Source: Litoreibacter roseus
GTDB taxonomy: Bacteria; Pseudomonadota; Alphaproteobacteria; Rhodobacterales; Rhodobacteraceae
Reading direction: 5' to 3'
DNA: 64,000 bases
Assembly (NCBI RefSeq): GCF_009811795.1
Contig: NZ_BLJE01000004.1
Coordinates: forward strand, 186,001 to 250,000
Of the stretch, positions 7,701 through 16,698 are shown piece by piece (the stretch's first letter is position 1; each line of letters opens with the position of its first letter). Position numbers and translations under genes: made by a program. A model generated the notes under the pieces. The model ran no database searches and was not told the origin of the DNA. It was given only the letters and a program-made list of their open reading frames with translations.

Positions 7701-9974
7701 ATGGATTACACACGAGACGATCTCAACACTTGCGACCTGGAGCAGGTTCACCTGATTGGATCCATTCAGCCGATCGGTTGTCTGATCGTGGCGGATGTGG
7801 CGTCCGGTCGGATTACCCATCTCAGCGAGAATGTCGAAACGGAACTGGGATGGCCGCTGGACACCTTGCTGGACGCCCCGTTGGCGGTACTGCTTGGGGA
7901 AGCAGGCCAGCAGGATCTCATGCACGAGGCGGTTCGCCTTCCGGGCGACATGCTTGTCCAGCCACGTACGACCTATCTGAAACATCCCGACGGCGGCGAA
8001 GACACGCGGGTCACCCATCTGACACATCTGGCGGCTGATCATCTGTATCTGGAGATTTTTCTCAACGATATCTCCGGGCGCCGTCCCGACAATCAATACG
8101 AGATGCGCCAGCACGCCATCAATGCGCTGCGGACGCTCGACAGCGTGGAAGATTTCAGTGAGACGGCGGTGCGCGTTCTGCGGGCCACAACCGGCTATGC
8201 GCGGGTGATGTGCTACAAGTTTCACAGCGATGGCCACGGCGAGGTGATTGCTGAGGATACGGATCTGGAGAACCGCTATCTGGGTCTGCATTACCCGGCG
8301 ACCGATATCCCGCAACCGGCGCGGCGGCAGTTCTCGCTGAACAAGGTGCGCATCATTGCTAATGTTCAGGACGTACCCGTGGGCATCAGGGCGGCGGATC
8401 GGGGCGCAGGTCAGCTGGATCTGTCATTTTCGAAGCTGCGCGCGGTGTCGCCCATCCACCTGAAGTACCTGTCGAACATGGGGGTGGACGCGACGCTTGT
8501 GCTGCCGCTCATGGTCGAAGAGCAATTGTGGGGTTTGCTTGTCTGTCACCATGACGGTCCCAAGTCATTGTCCGCGATCGAGTTGCATGCCGCAGAGCTG
8601 ACGGCGCAGGTCGTTGAGTTGTTTTTCGAGAGCATCATCCGGACCGAGCGGGACCGGTGGGTGATCAAGGCGCAGGAGCTTGCGTTCGATTTGTCCAAGC
8701 CGGGTTCTGCGAATGTGGATTTGGCAGAGATCGCAGAAAGCCTCGGGACACGGTTTCAGCTGGATGCCGTTGCCGCCCGGATCAACGACCAGTGGTTGCC
8801 GCTGTGGAACTGGTCCGGAGGCGAGGCGGATTTCCGGAAACTGCATCAGGCGTGCGCGGACGGGGTGTTCGTGACGGACAAGCTCTCGGATTTTATGGAT
8901 CTGCCAGAAGACGTGGCCCGTCAGGTTTCGGGCTGTGCATTCCTTTCGATTGATGCGGATCGGGACGAGTATTTCGTCTTGGCCCGGCAGGAATTCCGCC
9001 GCAATGTGGCATGGGCCGGTGCACCCACCAAACCCACCGGATACGACACCGAGGGGCGTCCGATCCTGGAGCCGCGCGCGTCCTTCGGGCGTTGGAGCGA
9101 ACAGGTCTTGGGCAAGTGCCGCCCGTTTAGTGCAAATGATACGCTGGCCTTTGGTGTGATCGTCCAGTCGTTGCGTGCGCTGATCGCATCCCGGCGCGCG
9201 ATCAGCCTGACAACGGCCAAGCGGGAGCTGGAAGAGATGCAGTCCGAACTGCGCAATCAGCTTCTGAACACTGCGCGCTCTGCCTCGCTCGGGGAACTGG
9301 CGGCGGCCATTGCCCATGAACTGAACCAGCCGCTTACGTCGATCAGCAATTTCGTTTCGGCCAGTCGTATTCTGCTGAGCAACGATGAGACCTCGGAGCG
9401 GGGCAGGGTGATTGATCTGATGGACAACGCCGTGTCCGAAGCGCAGCGCGCGGGCCAAATCGTGCATCACCTGCGCAACCTTATGCGGCCCGGGTTCGAG
9501 CGGCGCGTGGATTTTGACGTGAAAACCATGCTGGAACAGGCCGCGCGATTGGCCCTGACCAGCAGCAAGCAAGGCGGGGTGGAACTTGATCTGGATATAT
9601 CCGACACCTTGCCTATGATCTACGGCGACAAGGTGCAGCTTGAGCAGGTTGTCTTCAATCTCGTGCGCAACGCGGTCGAAGCGATGGAAGGGCATCCGGA
9701 CCGAAAGCTCACCGTTTCTGCTGACCTAAAGTCCCCGCATCTGTTGCAGGTCATTGTGGAGGATACCGGGCCAGGGATCGCGCCGGAGTTCGTCCCGACG
9801 CTGTTTGAAGCCTTCCGGACCAGCAAGGCAGGGGGCATGGGCATCGGCCTGTCGCTCTGTCGCTCAACGGTCGAGGCACATAACGGGCAGATCTGGGGCG
9901 AGAACACAGGTACAGGCGCTCGGTTCGGGTTTACCATTCCGACCAGTGGGAAAGAGAGCTCCGATGAAAGATGA
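7701..9974 (+). CDS. bphP: Bacteriophytochrome sensor histidine kinase
   Basis: A 757-residue red/far-red photoreceptor kinase with domains PAS (about 8-115), GAF (about 130-300), PHY (about 320-500), HisKA (about 525-590) and HATPase (about 630-750). Cys11, in NTCDLEQVHLIGSIQP, is at the N-terminal position where bacteriophytochromes attach biliverdin. The chromophore-pocket PATDIP segment, the conserved His in SPIHLKYL and the PHY tongue motif PRASF are all present. The phosphoacceptor is His539 in AHELNQPL, and the C-terminal GIGLSL loop completes the ATP site. I chose ATG 7701 since family sequence begins there; a GTG at 7632 adds 23 unrelated residues. It overlaps the FixJ-like gene by 11 bases, showing co-translation. 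No heme oxygenase gene for biliverdin is seen in the window. Confidence 0.95.
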   Translation: MDYTRDDLNTCDLEQVHLIGSIQPIGCLIVADVASGRITHLSENVETELGWPLDTLLDAPLAVLLGEAGQQDLMHEAVRLPGDMLVQPRTTYLKHPDGGEDTRVTHLTHLAADHLYLEIFLNDISGRRPDNQYEMRQHAINALRTLDSVEDFSETAVRVLRATTGYARVMCYKFHSDGHGEVIAEDTDLENRYLGLHYPATDIPQPARRQFSLNKVRIIANVQDVPVGIRAADRGAGQLDLSFSKLRAVSPIHLKYLSNMGVDATLVLPLMVEEQLWGLLVCHHDGPKSLSAIELHAAELTAQVVELFFESIIRTERDRWVIKAQELAFDLSKPGSANVDLAEIAESLGTRFQLDAVAARINDQWLPLWNWSGGEADFRKLHQACADGVFVTDKLSDFMDLPEDVARQVSGCAFLSIDADRDEYFVLARQEFRRNVAWAGAPTKPTGYDTEGRPILEPRASFGRWSEQVLGKCRPFSANDTLAFGVIVQSLRALIASRRAISLTTAKRELEEMQSELRNQLLNTARSASLGELAAAIAHELNQPLTSISNFVSASRILLSNDETSERGRVIDLMDNAVSEAQRAGQIVHHLRNLMRPGFERRVDFDVKTMLEQAARLALTSSKQGGVELDLDISDTLPMIYGDKVQLEQVVFNLVRNAVEAMEGHPDRKLTVSADLKSPHLLQVIVEDTGPGIAPEFVPTLFEAFRTSKAGGMGIGLSLCRSTVEAHNGQIWGENTGTGARFGFTIPTSGKESSDER

Positions 9975-10569
9975 AAAGCGCGTCGCGATCGTAGATGATG
10001 ACCCTTCGGTGCTTGAGTCCACCTCGGCGCTGCTGGAATCCATGGGGTATCGCACGCAAACCTACACCTCGGCCGAGGCCTTTCTGGACGAGGGGCAAGA
10101 CAGCGACGTGCAGTGCATTGTGCTGGATGTGCGGATGCCCGGGATGGGCGGGCTGGATCTACAGGAGCGGCTGAATGAGATGGGCGACGCGCCCCCGATC
10201 ATTTTCATCACCGCCCATGGGGACATTCCTATGGCGGTATCCGCAGTTCGGGCGGGCGCGGCGGATTTCATCGAAAAACCCTTCACCGCCGATCTTCTGG
10301 TCACGGCCATAGAATTTGCGCTTCGTTACAAGCCAGTGACTGTCGACAAGAAGCGATCCCGTGAACAGGCTGAACTCAGGCTCACCCGCCTCACCGATCG
10401 CGAGCGTGAAGTGTTCAACCTGATCGTGCTGGGTGAGACAAATAAGTCCATCGGGCGCACTTTGGGGATCAGCCCGCGCACGGTCGATGTCCACAGGCAG
10501 CGCGTGCGTGAGAAACTGGAGGCAGAGCGGCTGGCCGATCTGATCCGTCTCAAACAGGCCATCGACTGA
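9964..10569 (+). CDS. FixJ-like response regulator (receiver + LuxR HTH)
   Basis: A 201-residue regulator with a receiver domain (about 1-120) and a LuxR/FixJ-type HTH (about 135-200). The receiver has the acidic pocket Asp11-Asp12-Asp13, phosphoacceptor Asp55 (VLDVRMPG), the Thr in FITAHG and the conserved Lys in EKPF. The HTH shows LTDREREVF and SPRTVDVHRQRVREKL. It starts inside the end of the phytochrome gene (11-base overlap), so it is almost certainly the partner of that kinase, forming a light-responsive FixLJ-style pair. The target genes are unknown; pqqA lies 0.6 kb downstream on the same strand. Confidence 0.93.
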   Translation: MKDEKRVAIVDDDPSVLESTSALLESMGYRTQTYTSAEAFLDEGQDSDVQCIVLDVRMPGMGGLDLQERLNEMGDAPPIIFITAHGDIPMAVSAVRAGAADFIEKPFTADLLVTAIEFALRYKPVTVDKKRSREQAELRLTRLTDREREVFNLIVLGETNKSIGRTLGISPRTVDVHRQRVREKLEAERLADLIRLKQAID

Positions 10570-10681
10570 TACGGCTCTGTGCCAAGTACGCATTTTTCAC
10601 GAATATGCCCTGAAAATACAGTGCGTTAGGATTGTAGCGAAGCCGCTTTTCCCTCTGACTCAGACTGTCTGCGCCGTTTTC

Positions 10682-11107
10682 GTGAAAGATGAACCCACCC
10701 ACACTGCCGATACGCGATCACCTGACACACCGCCGGACATCTGGCTTGTGGCGACAGACAAATCTGTTCGATCCTCGATGGATGCGCTGTTGGGTTCATG
10801 GGACTTCGCCGTGCATGCCCACGCGACCGAAGCGCTTATCATCAAGGCCGCGCGCACTGATGATGTGCGACATCCTGACTGCCTGATCATCGACCGCCAT
10901 TTGCTGCGCATGTCGCTTGAGGAGCTGATAGACGGTCTGCGCGAGGCAGGCATCACTGCGCCGGTGATCGTTGTGATGGGCAGTGCTGATGAAGTGCGCA
11001 GCTTCCGAACGTCGGATGTCAAATTTCTGGTCAAGCCCTACCAACCTCAGGAATTGCTGACGGCGGTGCGGGATGCGTTGGACGGTTTCGGATCGTCAGG
11101 TGGATAA
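10682..11107 (+). CDS. Stand-alone divergent receiver-domain protein
   Basis: A 141-residue protein made of one receiver-like domain (about 20-135) with no output domain. The putative phosphoacceptor Asp71 (CLIIDRHLL) and conserved Lys (FLVKPYQP) are kept, but the usual acidic pair of the metal pocket is reduced to Asp26 in VATDKS, and Thr of the active site is replaced by a GSAD segment. It may therefore be a weakly phosphorylated or phosphate-sink receiver. The GTG start at 10682 is the only early in-frame option and has no good ribosome site; the first 18 residues are low complexity. It lies between the FixJ-like gene and pqqA on the same strand and could modulate the adjacent phytochrome pathway. 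Confidence 0.72.
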   Translation: MKDEPTHTADTRSPDTPPDIWLVATDKSVRSSMDALLGSWDFAVHAHATEALIIKAARTDDVRHPDCLIIDRHLLRMSLEELIDGLREAGITAPVIVVMGSADEVRSFRTSDVKFLVKPYQPQELLTAVRDALDGFGSSGG

Positions 11108-11200
11108 CGAGGCAGGGCATCCCTTAGACCTTGGTCGGAGTGACTCTCGGGCAGCCTGCTCCCTAGGGTGGAGCATCTGAAACACGGCGGAGGATGTATG

Positions 11201-11302
11201 ATGGCGTGGAAGAAACCGGTCATTCGCGAAATCGAATGCGGCATGGAAATCAACATGTATGGCCCTGAGGGCGAAGAGCGCGAAAGCGACACACTGTTCT
11301 GA
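11201..11302 (+). CDS. pqqA: PQQ precursor peptide PqqA
   Basis: A 33-residue peptide beginning MAWKKPVIREIECGMEI, with the invariant Glu-x3-Tyr (E-I-N-M-Y) whose side chains become the PQQ skeleton. A GGAGG ribosome site at 11189-11193 sits 7 bases before ATG 11201; an in-frame ATG at 11198 would add one Met but places the site too close. PqqA is bound by PqqD and cross-linked by the radical enzyme PqqE. It is the first gene of pqqABCDE, followed after 23 bases by pqqB. It was too short for routine gene finding but the context makes it certain. Confidence 0.95.
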   Translation: MAWKKPVIREIECGMEINMYGPEGEERESDTLF

Positions 11303-11325
11303 ACAACGGCACGCGGATCAGCTGA

Positions 11326-12222
11326 GTGAGCCTCCGCGTGCATATTCTGGGCGCCGCTGCGGGTGGCGGGCTGCCCCAATGGAACTGCGGTTGCGAAAAT
11401 TGTAACCTCGCCCGTGCAGGCGAGATACCTGCGCAGACCCAATCCTCAATTTCTGTTTCTGGCGATGGTGCGGCTTGGGCGATTGTGAACGCCTCGCCGG
11501 ATATTCGCGATCAGCTTCGACTGGCGTCGCATCTTCATCCGACGGACCTGCGCGTGAGCCCTATAAAATCGGTCCTTTTGACGAATGGCGATATCGACCA
11601 CATCGCGGGCCTTCTCACGCTGAGGGAACAACAGCCGTTCACCCTATTCGCGACGCGGGAAATTCAGAACGTGATCGCGGCCAACCCCGTTTTCGATGCG
11701 CTCGCCGCTGGTATTGTGGACCGTCGCGCCATTGCCTTGGATCAGCCTTTCGAGTTGGTTCCGGGTGTTATGGTGACGCTTTATGCCGTGCCGGGGAAGG
11801 TGCCGCTCTACCTAGAGGGGGACGTGGTGGACACGCAGCTTCAGGGCGAACAGACGGTAGGGGTTCATCTGGAAAGCGCTGCGCAATCGGTGCACTACAT
11901 TCCAGGCTGCGCCGCGCTGAGCGACGATTTGCGCACGCGCATTGATGGGTCGGACCTGGTTCTTTTCGATGGTACTCTTTGGGAAGATGATGAGATGGTC
12001 CGGGCCGGGCTCAGTCAAAAGACAGGCGCGCGTATGGGGCATATGTCGATGGCGGGTCCCCGCGGTTCCATTGCCGCCTTTGACAGGCTGCGGATCGGGC
12101 GGAAGGTGTTTGTTCACATGAACAATACGAACCCGGTCTTGCGCCCTGATGCTGCGGAACGCGCAAAGGCCGAGGCGCGGGGGTGGACCATCGGGCAAGA
12201 CGGGATGGAGATCGAGCTATGA
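11326..12222 (+). CDS. pqqB: PQQ biosynthesis protein PqqB
   Basis: A 298-residue metallo-beta-lactamase-fold protein. The N-terminus MSLRVHILGAAAGGGLPQWNC is typical of PqqB, followed by a Cys-rich CGCENC segment, a TNGDIDHIAGLL metal-site region and HMSMAGP / FVHMNNTNP near the C-terminus. PqqB is an iron-dependent enzyme that hydroxylates the Glu-Tyr intermediate before PqqC acts. Translation starts at GTG 11326, which gives the expected N-terminus; no ATG fits. The stop overlaps the pqqC start by 4 bases (ATGA), which fits translational coupling. Confidence 0.96.
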   Translation: MSLRVHILGAAAGGGLPQWNCGCENCNLARAGEIPAQTQSSISVSGDGAAWAIVNASPDIRDQLRLASHLHPTDLRVSPIKSVLLTNGDIDHIAGLLTLREQQPFTLFATREIQNVIAANPVFDALAAGIVDRRAIALDQPFELVPGVMVTLYAVPGKVPLYLEGDVVDTQLQGEQTVGVHLESAAQSVHYIPGCAALSDDLRTRIDGSDLVLFDGTLWEDDEMVRAGLSQKTGARMGHMSMAGPRGSIAAFDRLRIGRKVFVHMNNTNPVLRPDAAERAKAEARGWTIGQDGMEIEL

Positions 12223-12974
12223 CGGCTTCGCGCACAGCATTTGAAGATCGGCTGAGAGAGATTGGCCGTCAGCGCTACCACGACAAGCACCCGTTCCATC
12301 ATCTTTTGCACTCAGGCGGATGCACTGCGGATCAGGTGCGTGCATGGGTGATCAACCGGTTCTACTATCAGGCCAGTATTCCGATGAAGGACGCTGCTTT
12401 CATGAGCCGGGTCGAGGATCCGGCACTGCGCCGGGCGTGGCGGTCCCGGATCGAGGATCACGACGGCACCGACGCGCAGGATGGCGGGATCGAGCGGTGG
12501 TTGCGGCTGGCCGATGCGGTGGGTCTGGATCGGGACTATGTCGCCAGCAAGGATGGTGTTCTGCCCGCCACGCGGTTTGCCGTGGACGCCTATGTCCGCT
12601 TCGTGCGCGACAAGAGCTTGTTGGAGGCCGTGGCGGCGTCCCTGACGGAATTGTTCGCGCCGAAGATACATGCGGCCCGGATCGAAGGGCTGTTGGCGAA
12701 CTATGCCTTCGCCAATGAGAGAAGCCTGTCTTACTTCAAAAATCGGCTTGTCGAGGCGCCGAAGGATGTGGCGTTTGGTCTGTCCTGGGTGCTAGATTAT
12801 GCGGATACGGCAGAAAAGCAGGACGCAGCGGCGGCAGCGCTGATCTTCAAGACCGACGTACTTTGGGCGCAGCTGGATGCGTTACATGCGGCCTATGTGG
12901 AGCCCGCGCGCCGTCCGCCGGGGGCGTGGGATCCGGGGACCTATCTGCGGGCCCACGCCGCAAAGGCATCATGA
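12219..12974 (+). CDS. pqqC: Pyrroloquinoline-quinone synthase PqqC
   Basis: A 251-residue all-helical oxidase that performs the last step of PQQ synthesis, an eight-electron oxidation and ring closure using O2 without a metal or cofactor. Family segments are KHPFHHLLHSG near residue 22, WVINRFYYQASIPMKDAAF near 44 and RIEDHDGT near 80. The start ATG 12219 overlaps the pqqB stop, and the stop overlaps the pqqD start, so the gene is embedded in the pqq operon. Nothing unusual is seen. Confidence 0.97.
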   Translation: MTASRTAFEDRLREIGRQRYHDKHPFHHLLHSGGCTADQVRAWVINRFYYQASIPMKDAAFMSRVEDPALRRAWRSRIEDHDGTDAQDGGIERWLRLADAVGLDRDYVASKDGVLPATRFAVDAYVRFVRDKSLLEAVAASLTELFAPKIHAARIEGLLANYAFANERSLSYFKNRLVEAPKDVAFGLSWVLDYADTAEKQDAAAAALIFKTDVLWAQLDALHAAYVEPARRPPGAWDPGTYLRAHAAKAS

Positions 12975-13252
12975 CTTTGGAGGCCAATGACGTGCCGGTG
13001 ATGCCTCGCGGGGTCAGATTGCATTTCGACAAGGTGCGGGACCGATGGGTCTTGCTCGCCCCGGAGCGGACCATCAGCCTCGACGAGATTGCGCTGGCCA
13101 TTCACCGCGAAATCGATGGCATACGGAATTTTGAGGCTATCGTGGCCCGTCTGGCTGAAACGTACGAAGCCCCTACCGCTGAAATTGCCGAGGACGTGAG
13201 TGCCTATATTGCAGGCCTTGCGGATCGGCGGTTTCTGGATATCGCGCGATGA
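12971..13252 (+). CDS. pqqD: PQQ peptide chaperone PqqD
   Basis: A 93-residue winged-helix RRE-type protein that binds the PqqA peptide and presents it to PqqE. The core MPRGVRLHFDKVRDRWVLLAPE is characteristic. ATG 12971 overlaps the pqqC stop by 4 bases and its own stop overlaps the pqqE start by 4 bases. PqqD is a separate gene here; in some methylotrophs it is fused to PqqC. Confidence 0.96.
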   Translation: MTLEANDVPVMPRGVRLHFDKVRDRWVLLAPERTISLDEIALAIHREIDGIRNFEAIVARLAETYEAPTAEIAEDVSAYIAGLADRRFLDIAR

Positions 13253-14328
13253 GTGCGCCGCCCCCCATTGCCATGTTGGCGGAACTGACCCACCGCTGTC
13301 CTCTGTCCTGCCCCTATTGCTCGAACCCTGTGGCGCTAACCCAGAAGTCGCAGGAATTGACCACTGATGTGTGGCTTGATGCCTTTCATCAGGCGGCAGA
13401 GTTGGGCGTATTGCAATTGCACTTGTCGGGGGGCGAGCCTGCCGCGCGCCGTGATTTGACCGAGCTGGTCGCCGGTGCACGGGCGGCGGGACTTTACACC
13501 AACCTCATAACCTCGGCGATCGGTTTGACGGAACAGCGACTGCGCGCCTTGGACGACGCGGGGTTGGATCATGTCCAGTTGTCCTTGCAGGGCACCGACC
13601 CGCAGATGGCGGACATGATCGGCGGCTACGATGGCGGGTTCAAACGCAAAATGCAGGCGGCCAGATGGATCAGCGATCTTGGGATTCCGTTGACGCTGAA
13701 CACTGTGCTGCACCGAAAGAACCTGCACCAGCTTCCCCGTGCAATAGAGATGGCGCTGGAACTTGGCGCACGTCGGATCGAGGTTGCGATCGTGCAATTT
13801 CACGGCTGGGCGCTACAAAACAGGGCGGCCTTGATGCCAACAAAAGAACAGGCGGAAACGGCCGGGCGCGTTGTTGCTGAGGCGCGAGAGCGCCTGAAGG
13901 GTCGGTTGGTGCTGGATTATGTTCCGGCGGATTACCATTCGGGGACGCCGAAGCGCTGCATGGGTGGATGGGGCATGGTGGGTTTGAACATCGCGCCGGA
14001 CGGATTGGTTCTGCCGTGTCATGCGGCACAGACCATTCCTGATCTGCAGTTCCAGTCCATCCGCGACACACCTTTGAGGGATATCTGGTATGATGGACCA
14101 GCCTTCAATGCTTACCGTGGCGACGCATGGATGCAGGAGCCGTGCAGGTCCTGCGATCTCAAGCACCGCGATTTTGCCGGATGCCGGTGTCAGGCCATGG
14201 CGCTTGCGGGTGATGCGTCCGCAACGGATCCCGTGTGCCATAAATCTCCGCTTAACGCTGCCATTCAGGCACGTCTTGCTGCCGACGAGCAGGCAGTCGA
14301 AAATGCGCTGGTCTACCGGAAGCTCTGA
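13249..14328 (+). CDS. pqqE: PqqA peptide cyclase PqqE (radical SAM)
   Basis: A 359-residue radical S-adenosylmethionine enzyme that joins the Glu and Tyr side chains of PqqA. The radical SAM cluster motif is Cys17-x3-Cys21-x2-Cys24 (CPLSCPYC). A C-terminal SPASM domain carries auxiliary-cluster cysteines in LPCHAA, CRSCDLKH and GCRCQ. The start overlaps the pqqD stop. This completes pqqABCDE; no pqqF protease and no PQQ-dependent dehydrogenase (methanol, glucose or aldose type) are seen in the window, so the user of the cofactor must be encoded elsewhere. Confidence 0.97.
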   Translation: MSAPPPIAMLAELTHRCPLSCPYCSNPVALTQKSQELTTDVWLDAFHQAAELGVLQLHLSGGEPAARRDLTELVAGARAAGLYTNLITSAIGLTEQRLRALDDAGLDHVQLSLQGTDPQMADMIGGYDGGFKRKMQAARWISDLGIPLTLNTVLHRKNLHQLPRAIEMALELGARRIEVAIVQFHGWALQNRAALMPTKEQAETAGRVVAEARERLKGRLVLDYVPADYHSGTPKRCMGGWGMVGLNIAPDGLVLPCHAAQTIPDLQFQSIRDTPLRDIWYDGPAFNAYRGDAWMQEPCRSCDLKHRDFAGCRCQAMALAGDASATDPVCHKSPLNAAIQARLAADEQAVENALVYRKL

Positions 14329-14422
14329 GCGCGACACTGGCTGCCGCATAACACCTATGCCAACGGGTTTACGTCCGGCGCAGGGCCCAACGTGAAGCTA
14401 CAATTTGAAGGAGGCGCGCTGC

Positions 14423-15373
14423 ATGTCGCACCCGAACACATCGCCTGAGCCGTGGCCGGATATTCCCTACGCGCCATGGGCGGAGACCGCTGTCGCGCTT
14501 CATCTCTGGACGCAGATCATGGGGAAGTACCGGCTGGCGCATACGCCGTGGCTCAACCATTCATGGCATGCGACGCTCTATGTGACGCCTCGCGGACTGA
14601 CCACGGGGCTGGTGCCGGATCAGAGCGGGATGGTATCGTTGGCGCTGGATTTCCACGACGGGCTTTGCGTCGTCGAGACAGACGCAGGGGCGCGTGAGAC
14701 GTTTCCGCTGGGCGCCATGGGCGTTTCCCAGTTTCAGGCCGGACTTCGCGACGCGGTTCGCGCCGTGGGCGGGACCTTTTCCATCCACGGGCGCCCGAAT
14801 GAGATGAAGGATGCCGTTCCGTTCACCGAAGACACGATGCCCCGCCCCTATGATGGCGCCGCTGTTCTGCAGTTTCATCAGGCTTTGGTGCGGATCGAGC
14901 GGGTGTTTTCTCAGTTTCGGACCGGCTTCCTTGCGAAAGTGTCCCCCGTTCATCTGTTCTGGGGGTCTTTCGATCTGGCCGTGACGCGGTTTTCCGGGGC
15001 AGATGCGCCGCCGCATCCGGGCGGCGTGCCCAATCTACCAGACACCGTGACGCAGGAGGCCTATAGCCACGAAGTGTCATCAGCAGGGTTTTGGCCGGGT
15101 GCGGGTATCGGTGAACCGATGTTCTATTCCTACGCCTATCCGACACCCGAGACGTTTTCTCAGCAGCCCGTCGCGCCCGATGCAACTCGGTGGGATGCGG
15201 AACTCGGCGAATTCTTGCTGCCTTATGGGGCGGTTCGGGCATCGCCAAACCCGGACAAAACGCTGTTGGATTTCTTGACATCAACCTACGTGGCAGCCGC
15301 GAAATCTGGCGATTGGGACCGAAAAACGCTGGAATGCGACATGGGCGTGCCCGGTGTGCCGCGTGCAGTTTAA
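14423..15373 (+). CDS. DUF5996-family protein
   Basis: A 316-residue soluble protein beginning MSHPNTSPEPWPDIPYAPWAET. The segments LHLWTQIMGKYRLA and LNHSWHATLYVTPRGL, and later AGFWPGAG near PMFYSYAYPTP, are typical of the uncharacterised DUF5996 family. ATG 14423 is chosen because an AAGGAGG ribosome site lies at 14407-14413. No catalytic motif or signal peptide is visible. It follows pqqE by 94 bases on the same strand and might be co-transcribed, but no link of this family with PQQ is known to me. Confidence 0.8.
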   Translation: MSHPNTSPEPWPDIPYAPWAETAVALHLWTQIMGKYRLAHTPWLNHSWHATLYVTPRGLTTGLVPDQSGMVSLALDFHDGLCVVETDAGARETFPLGAMGVSQFQAGLRDAVRAVGGTFSIHGRPNEMKDAVPFTEDTMPRPYDGAAVLQFHQALVRIERVFSQFRTGFLAKVSPVHLFWGSFDLAVTRFSGADAPPHPGGVPNLPDTVTQEAYSHEVSSAGFWPGAGIGEPMFYSYAYPTPETFSQQPVAPDATRWDAELGEFLLPYGAVRASPNPDKTLLDFLTSTYVAAAKSGDWDRKTLECDMGVPGVPRAV

Positions 15374-15392
15374 TCGGCATATTTCAAGGAAA

Positions 15393-15584
15393 ATGGCGGG
15401 CTTAGGGTTTTTGGTTAACGCGCGCCCAAGACGCCTCGAAACAATGCCATATGCTGGCCCTGATTGTGCCAAAATTCAAGGTGAGATCACCAACATGAAA
15501 GCCGTTCTGGGCGGGATGAGCAACCACATGGAAGTGGTGCTGCGCGAACGCGTCTTGCCAGAGCAAAAGAAGTCGAGCAACTAA
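15393..15584 (+). CDS. Possible small protein of unknown function
   Basis: A 63-codon reading frame from ATG 15393 (AAGGA just upstream, spacing short), with an alternative ATG at 15444 giving 46 residues. The C-terminal part (EITNMKAVLGGMSNHMEVVLRE, split by view) could form an amphipathic helix and the end is basic and polar. It lies between DUF5996 and the first TRAP binding protein on the same strand. I recognise no family; it may be spurious. Confidence 0.3.
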   Translation: MAGLGFLVNARPRRLETMPYAGPDCAKIQGEITNMKAVLGGMSNHMEVVLRERVLPEQKKSSN

Positions 15585-15641
15585 CATCAAGACAGCCCGT
15601 GGACGGACCGTCGGGCATTCTAAGGGGGCAAAGTTTTTGCA

Positions 15642-16676
15642 ATGAAGAGAAGATCTATTCTTTCCGGATTGGCGGTCGGTGCAGGTCTGGGTGTGGCGAC
15701 CCCGATGATGGCGCAAACTGCGCGGGTTCTGCGGTTGATCACGGACCTTCCCGACGACGGCGCGCGGCTGGCTGACCGCTTTGCGTTGGTGACGGATGGG
15801 CGCATTCAGCTTGAAATTACCGTGGTAGAGCCGTCTTCCGCGGTCGATCTCCGCAAGATTGTGAGCAATGGCAGTCAGGATATGTACCTGTCGTCCGAAG
15901 GGAACTTTATCGCGGAAGAGCCTGCGCTGGCCCTGTTCGCGGCGATGCCCAATGGTATGGCCCCCAATGAGTTGGAAGCTTGGGTCTATACCGCAGGTGG
16001 CGCGGATGTCTGGAACTCTTTCGGATTGGACTCCAAGATCAAGAACTACCTTGCAGGCGACACCGGTCCCATGCCGATCTGGAGCCGTGAGCCGATCTCG
16101 ACCGTTGAGGGCGTCGGCGGTCCGATTGCAAGCGTCGGATCCGGATTGAAGCTTCTGGAGAAGCTCGGCGTGCCGTCAATGTCCCTGATGAACACCGATG
16201 ATGTGACAAGCGCATTTGGTGTCGAAGGTATCCCGGCCTATGAAATGGTGAAACGGGGTCTCCATCAGGCTTTCCCCTATGTTTATGCGCCGAGTGCGGG
16301 CTTGCCGAACTCTTCTATTTCCTTGGGCGTCAACACCGATGTGCTGGCGGACATGGATGAGGCGGAAATCAGTCTGCTGGAAAAATGCGTCACGGCCCAT
16401 AACGGACAGGTGCGCACGCAGGCTGCCTATCTGAACGCCAAGGCCTACGCAGAGATTTCGCAAGACATCACCATAGCAACATCTGCGCCTGCGTTCTGGG
16501 ACGCGCAGGTTGCTGCGGCGGAGGGGGTCATCAAAGATATCGAGGTGCTGGACGAGAAACGGCTGAAGGCTGTCGAGGCCTATATCTACTTCCTCAAGGA
16601 TGTCGCCGGATGGAGTGACATCGGCGAAGCCTCATATTTCGCAAGCCGTAAACGCGTTCTGTCAGACGTGCTGTGA
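15642..16676 (+). CDS. TRAP-type solute-binding protein (DctP family), first of two
   Basis: A 344-residue periplasmic binding protein. The N-terminus MKRRSILSGLAVGAGLGV...AQT is an export signal with a single KRR basic patch, cleaved probably after the ALA-like AQ near residue 25. The mature part fits the DctP/TakP fold of TRAP transporters, which deliver organic acids to a membrane complex. The sequence is shorter and more divergent than the next gene. A paralogous binding protein follows 22 bases later. No DctQ/DctM membrane subunits are present nearby, so it is an orphan binding protein; the ligand is unknown, and it may have lost transport function. Confidence 0.8.
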   Translation: MKRRSILSGLAVGAGLGVATPMMAQTARVLRLITDLPDDGARLADRFALVTDGRIQLEITVVEPSSAVDLRKIVSNGSQDMYLSSEGNFIAEEPALALFAAMPNGMAPNELEAWVYTAGGADVWNSFGLDSKIKNYLAGDTGPMPIWSREPISTVEGVGGPIASVGSGLKLLEKLGVPSMSLMNTDDVTSAFGVEGIPAYEMVKRGLHQAFPYVYAPSAGLPNSSISLGVNTDVLADMDEAEISLLEKCVTAHNGQVRTQAAYLNAKAYAEISQDITIATSAPAFWDAQVAAAEGVIKDIEVLDEKRLKAVEAYIYFLKDVAGWSDIGEASYFASRKRVLSDVL

Positions 16677-16698
16677 TACAGCACTTGGAGTGACCCTT

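Noticed and set aside
8565-9695. A 376-codon frame antisense to the phytochrome gene.
   Set aside because: A composition artefact of high-GC coding DNA; the sense frame has all phytochrome and kinase motifs.
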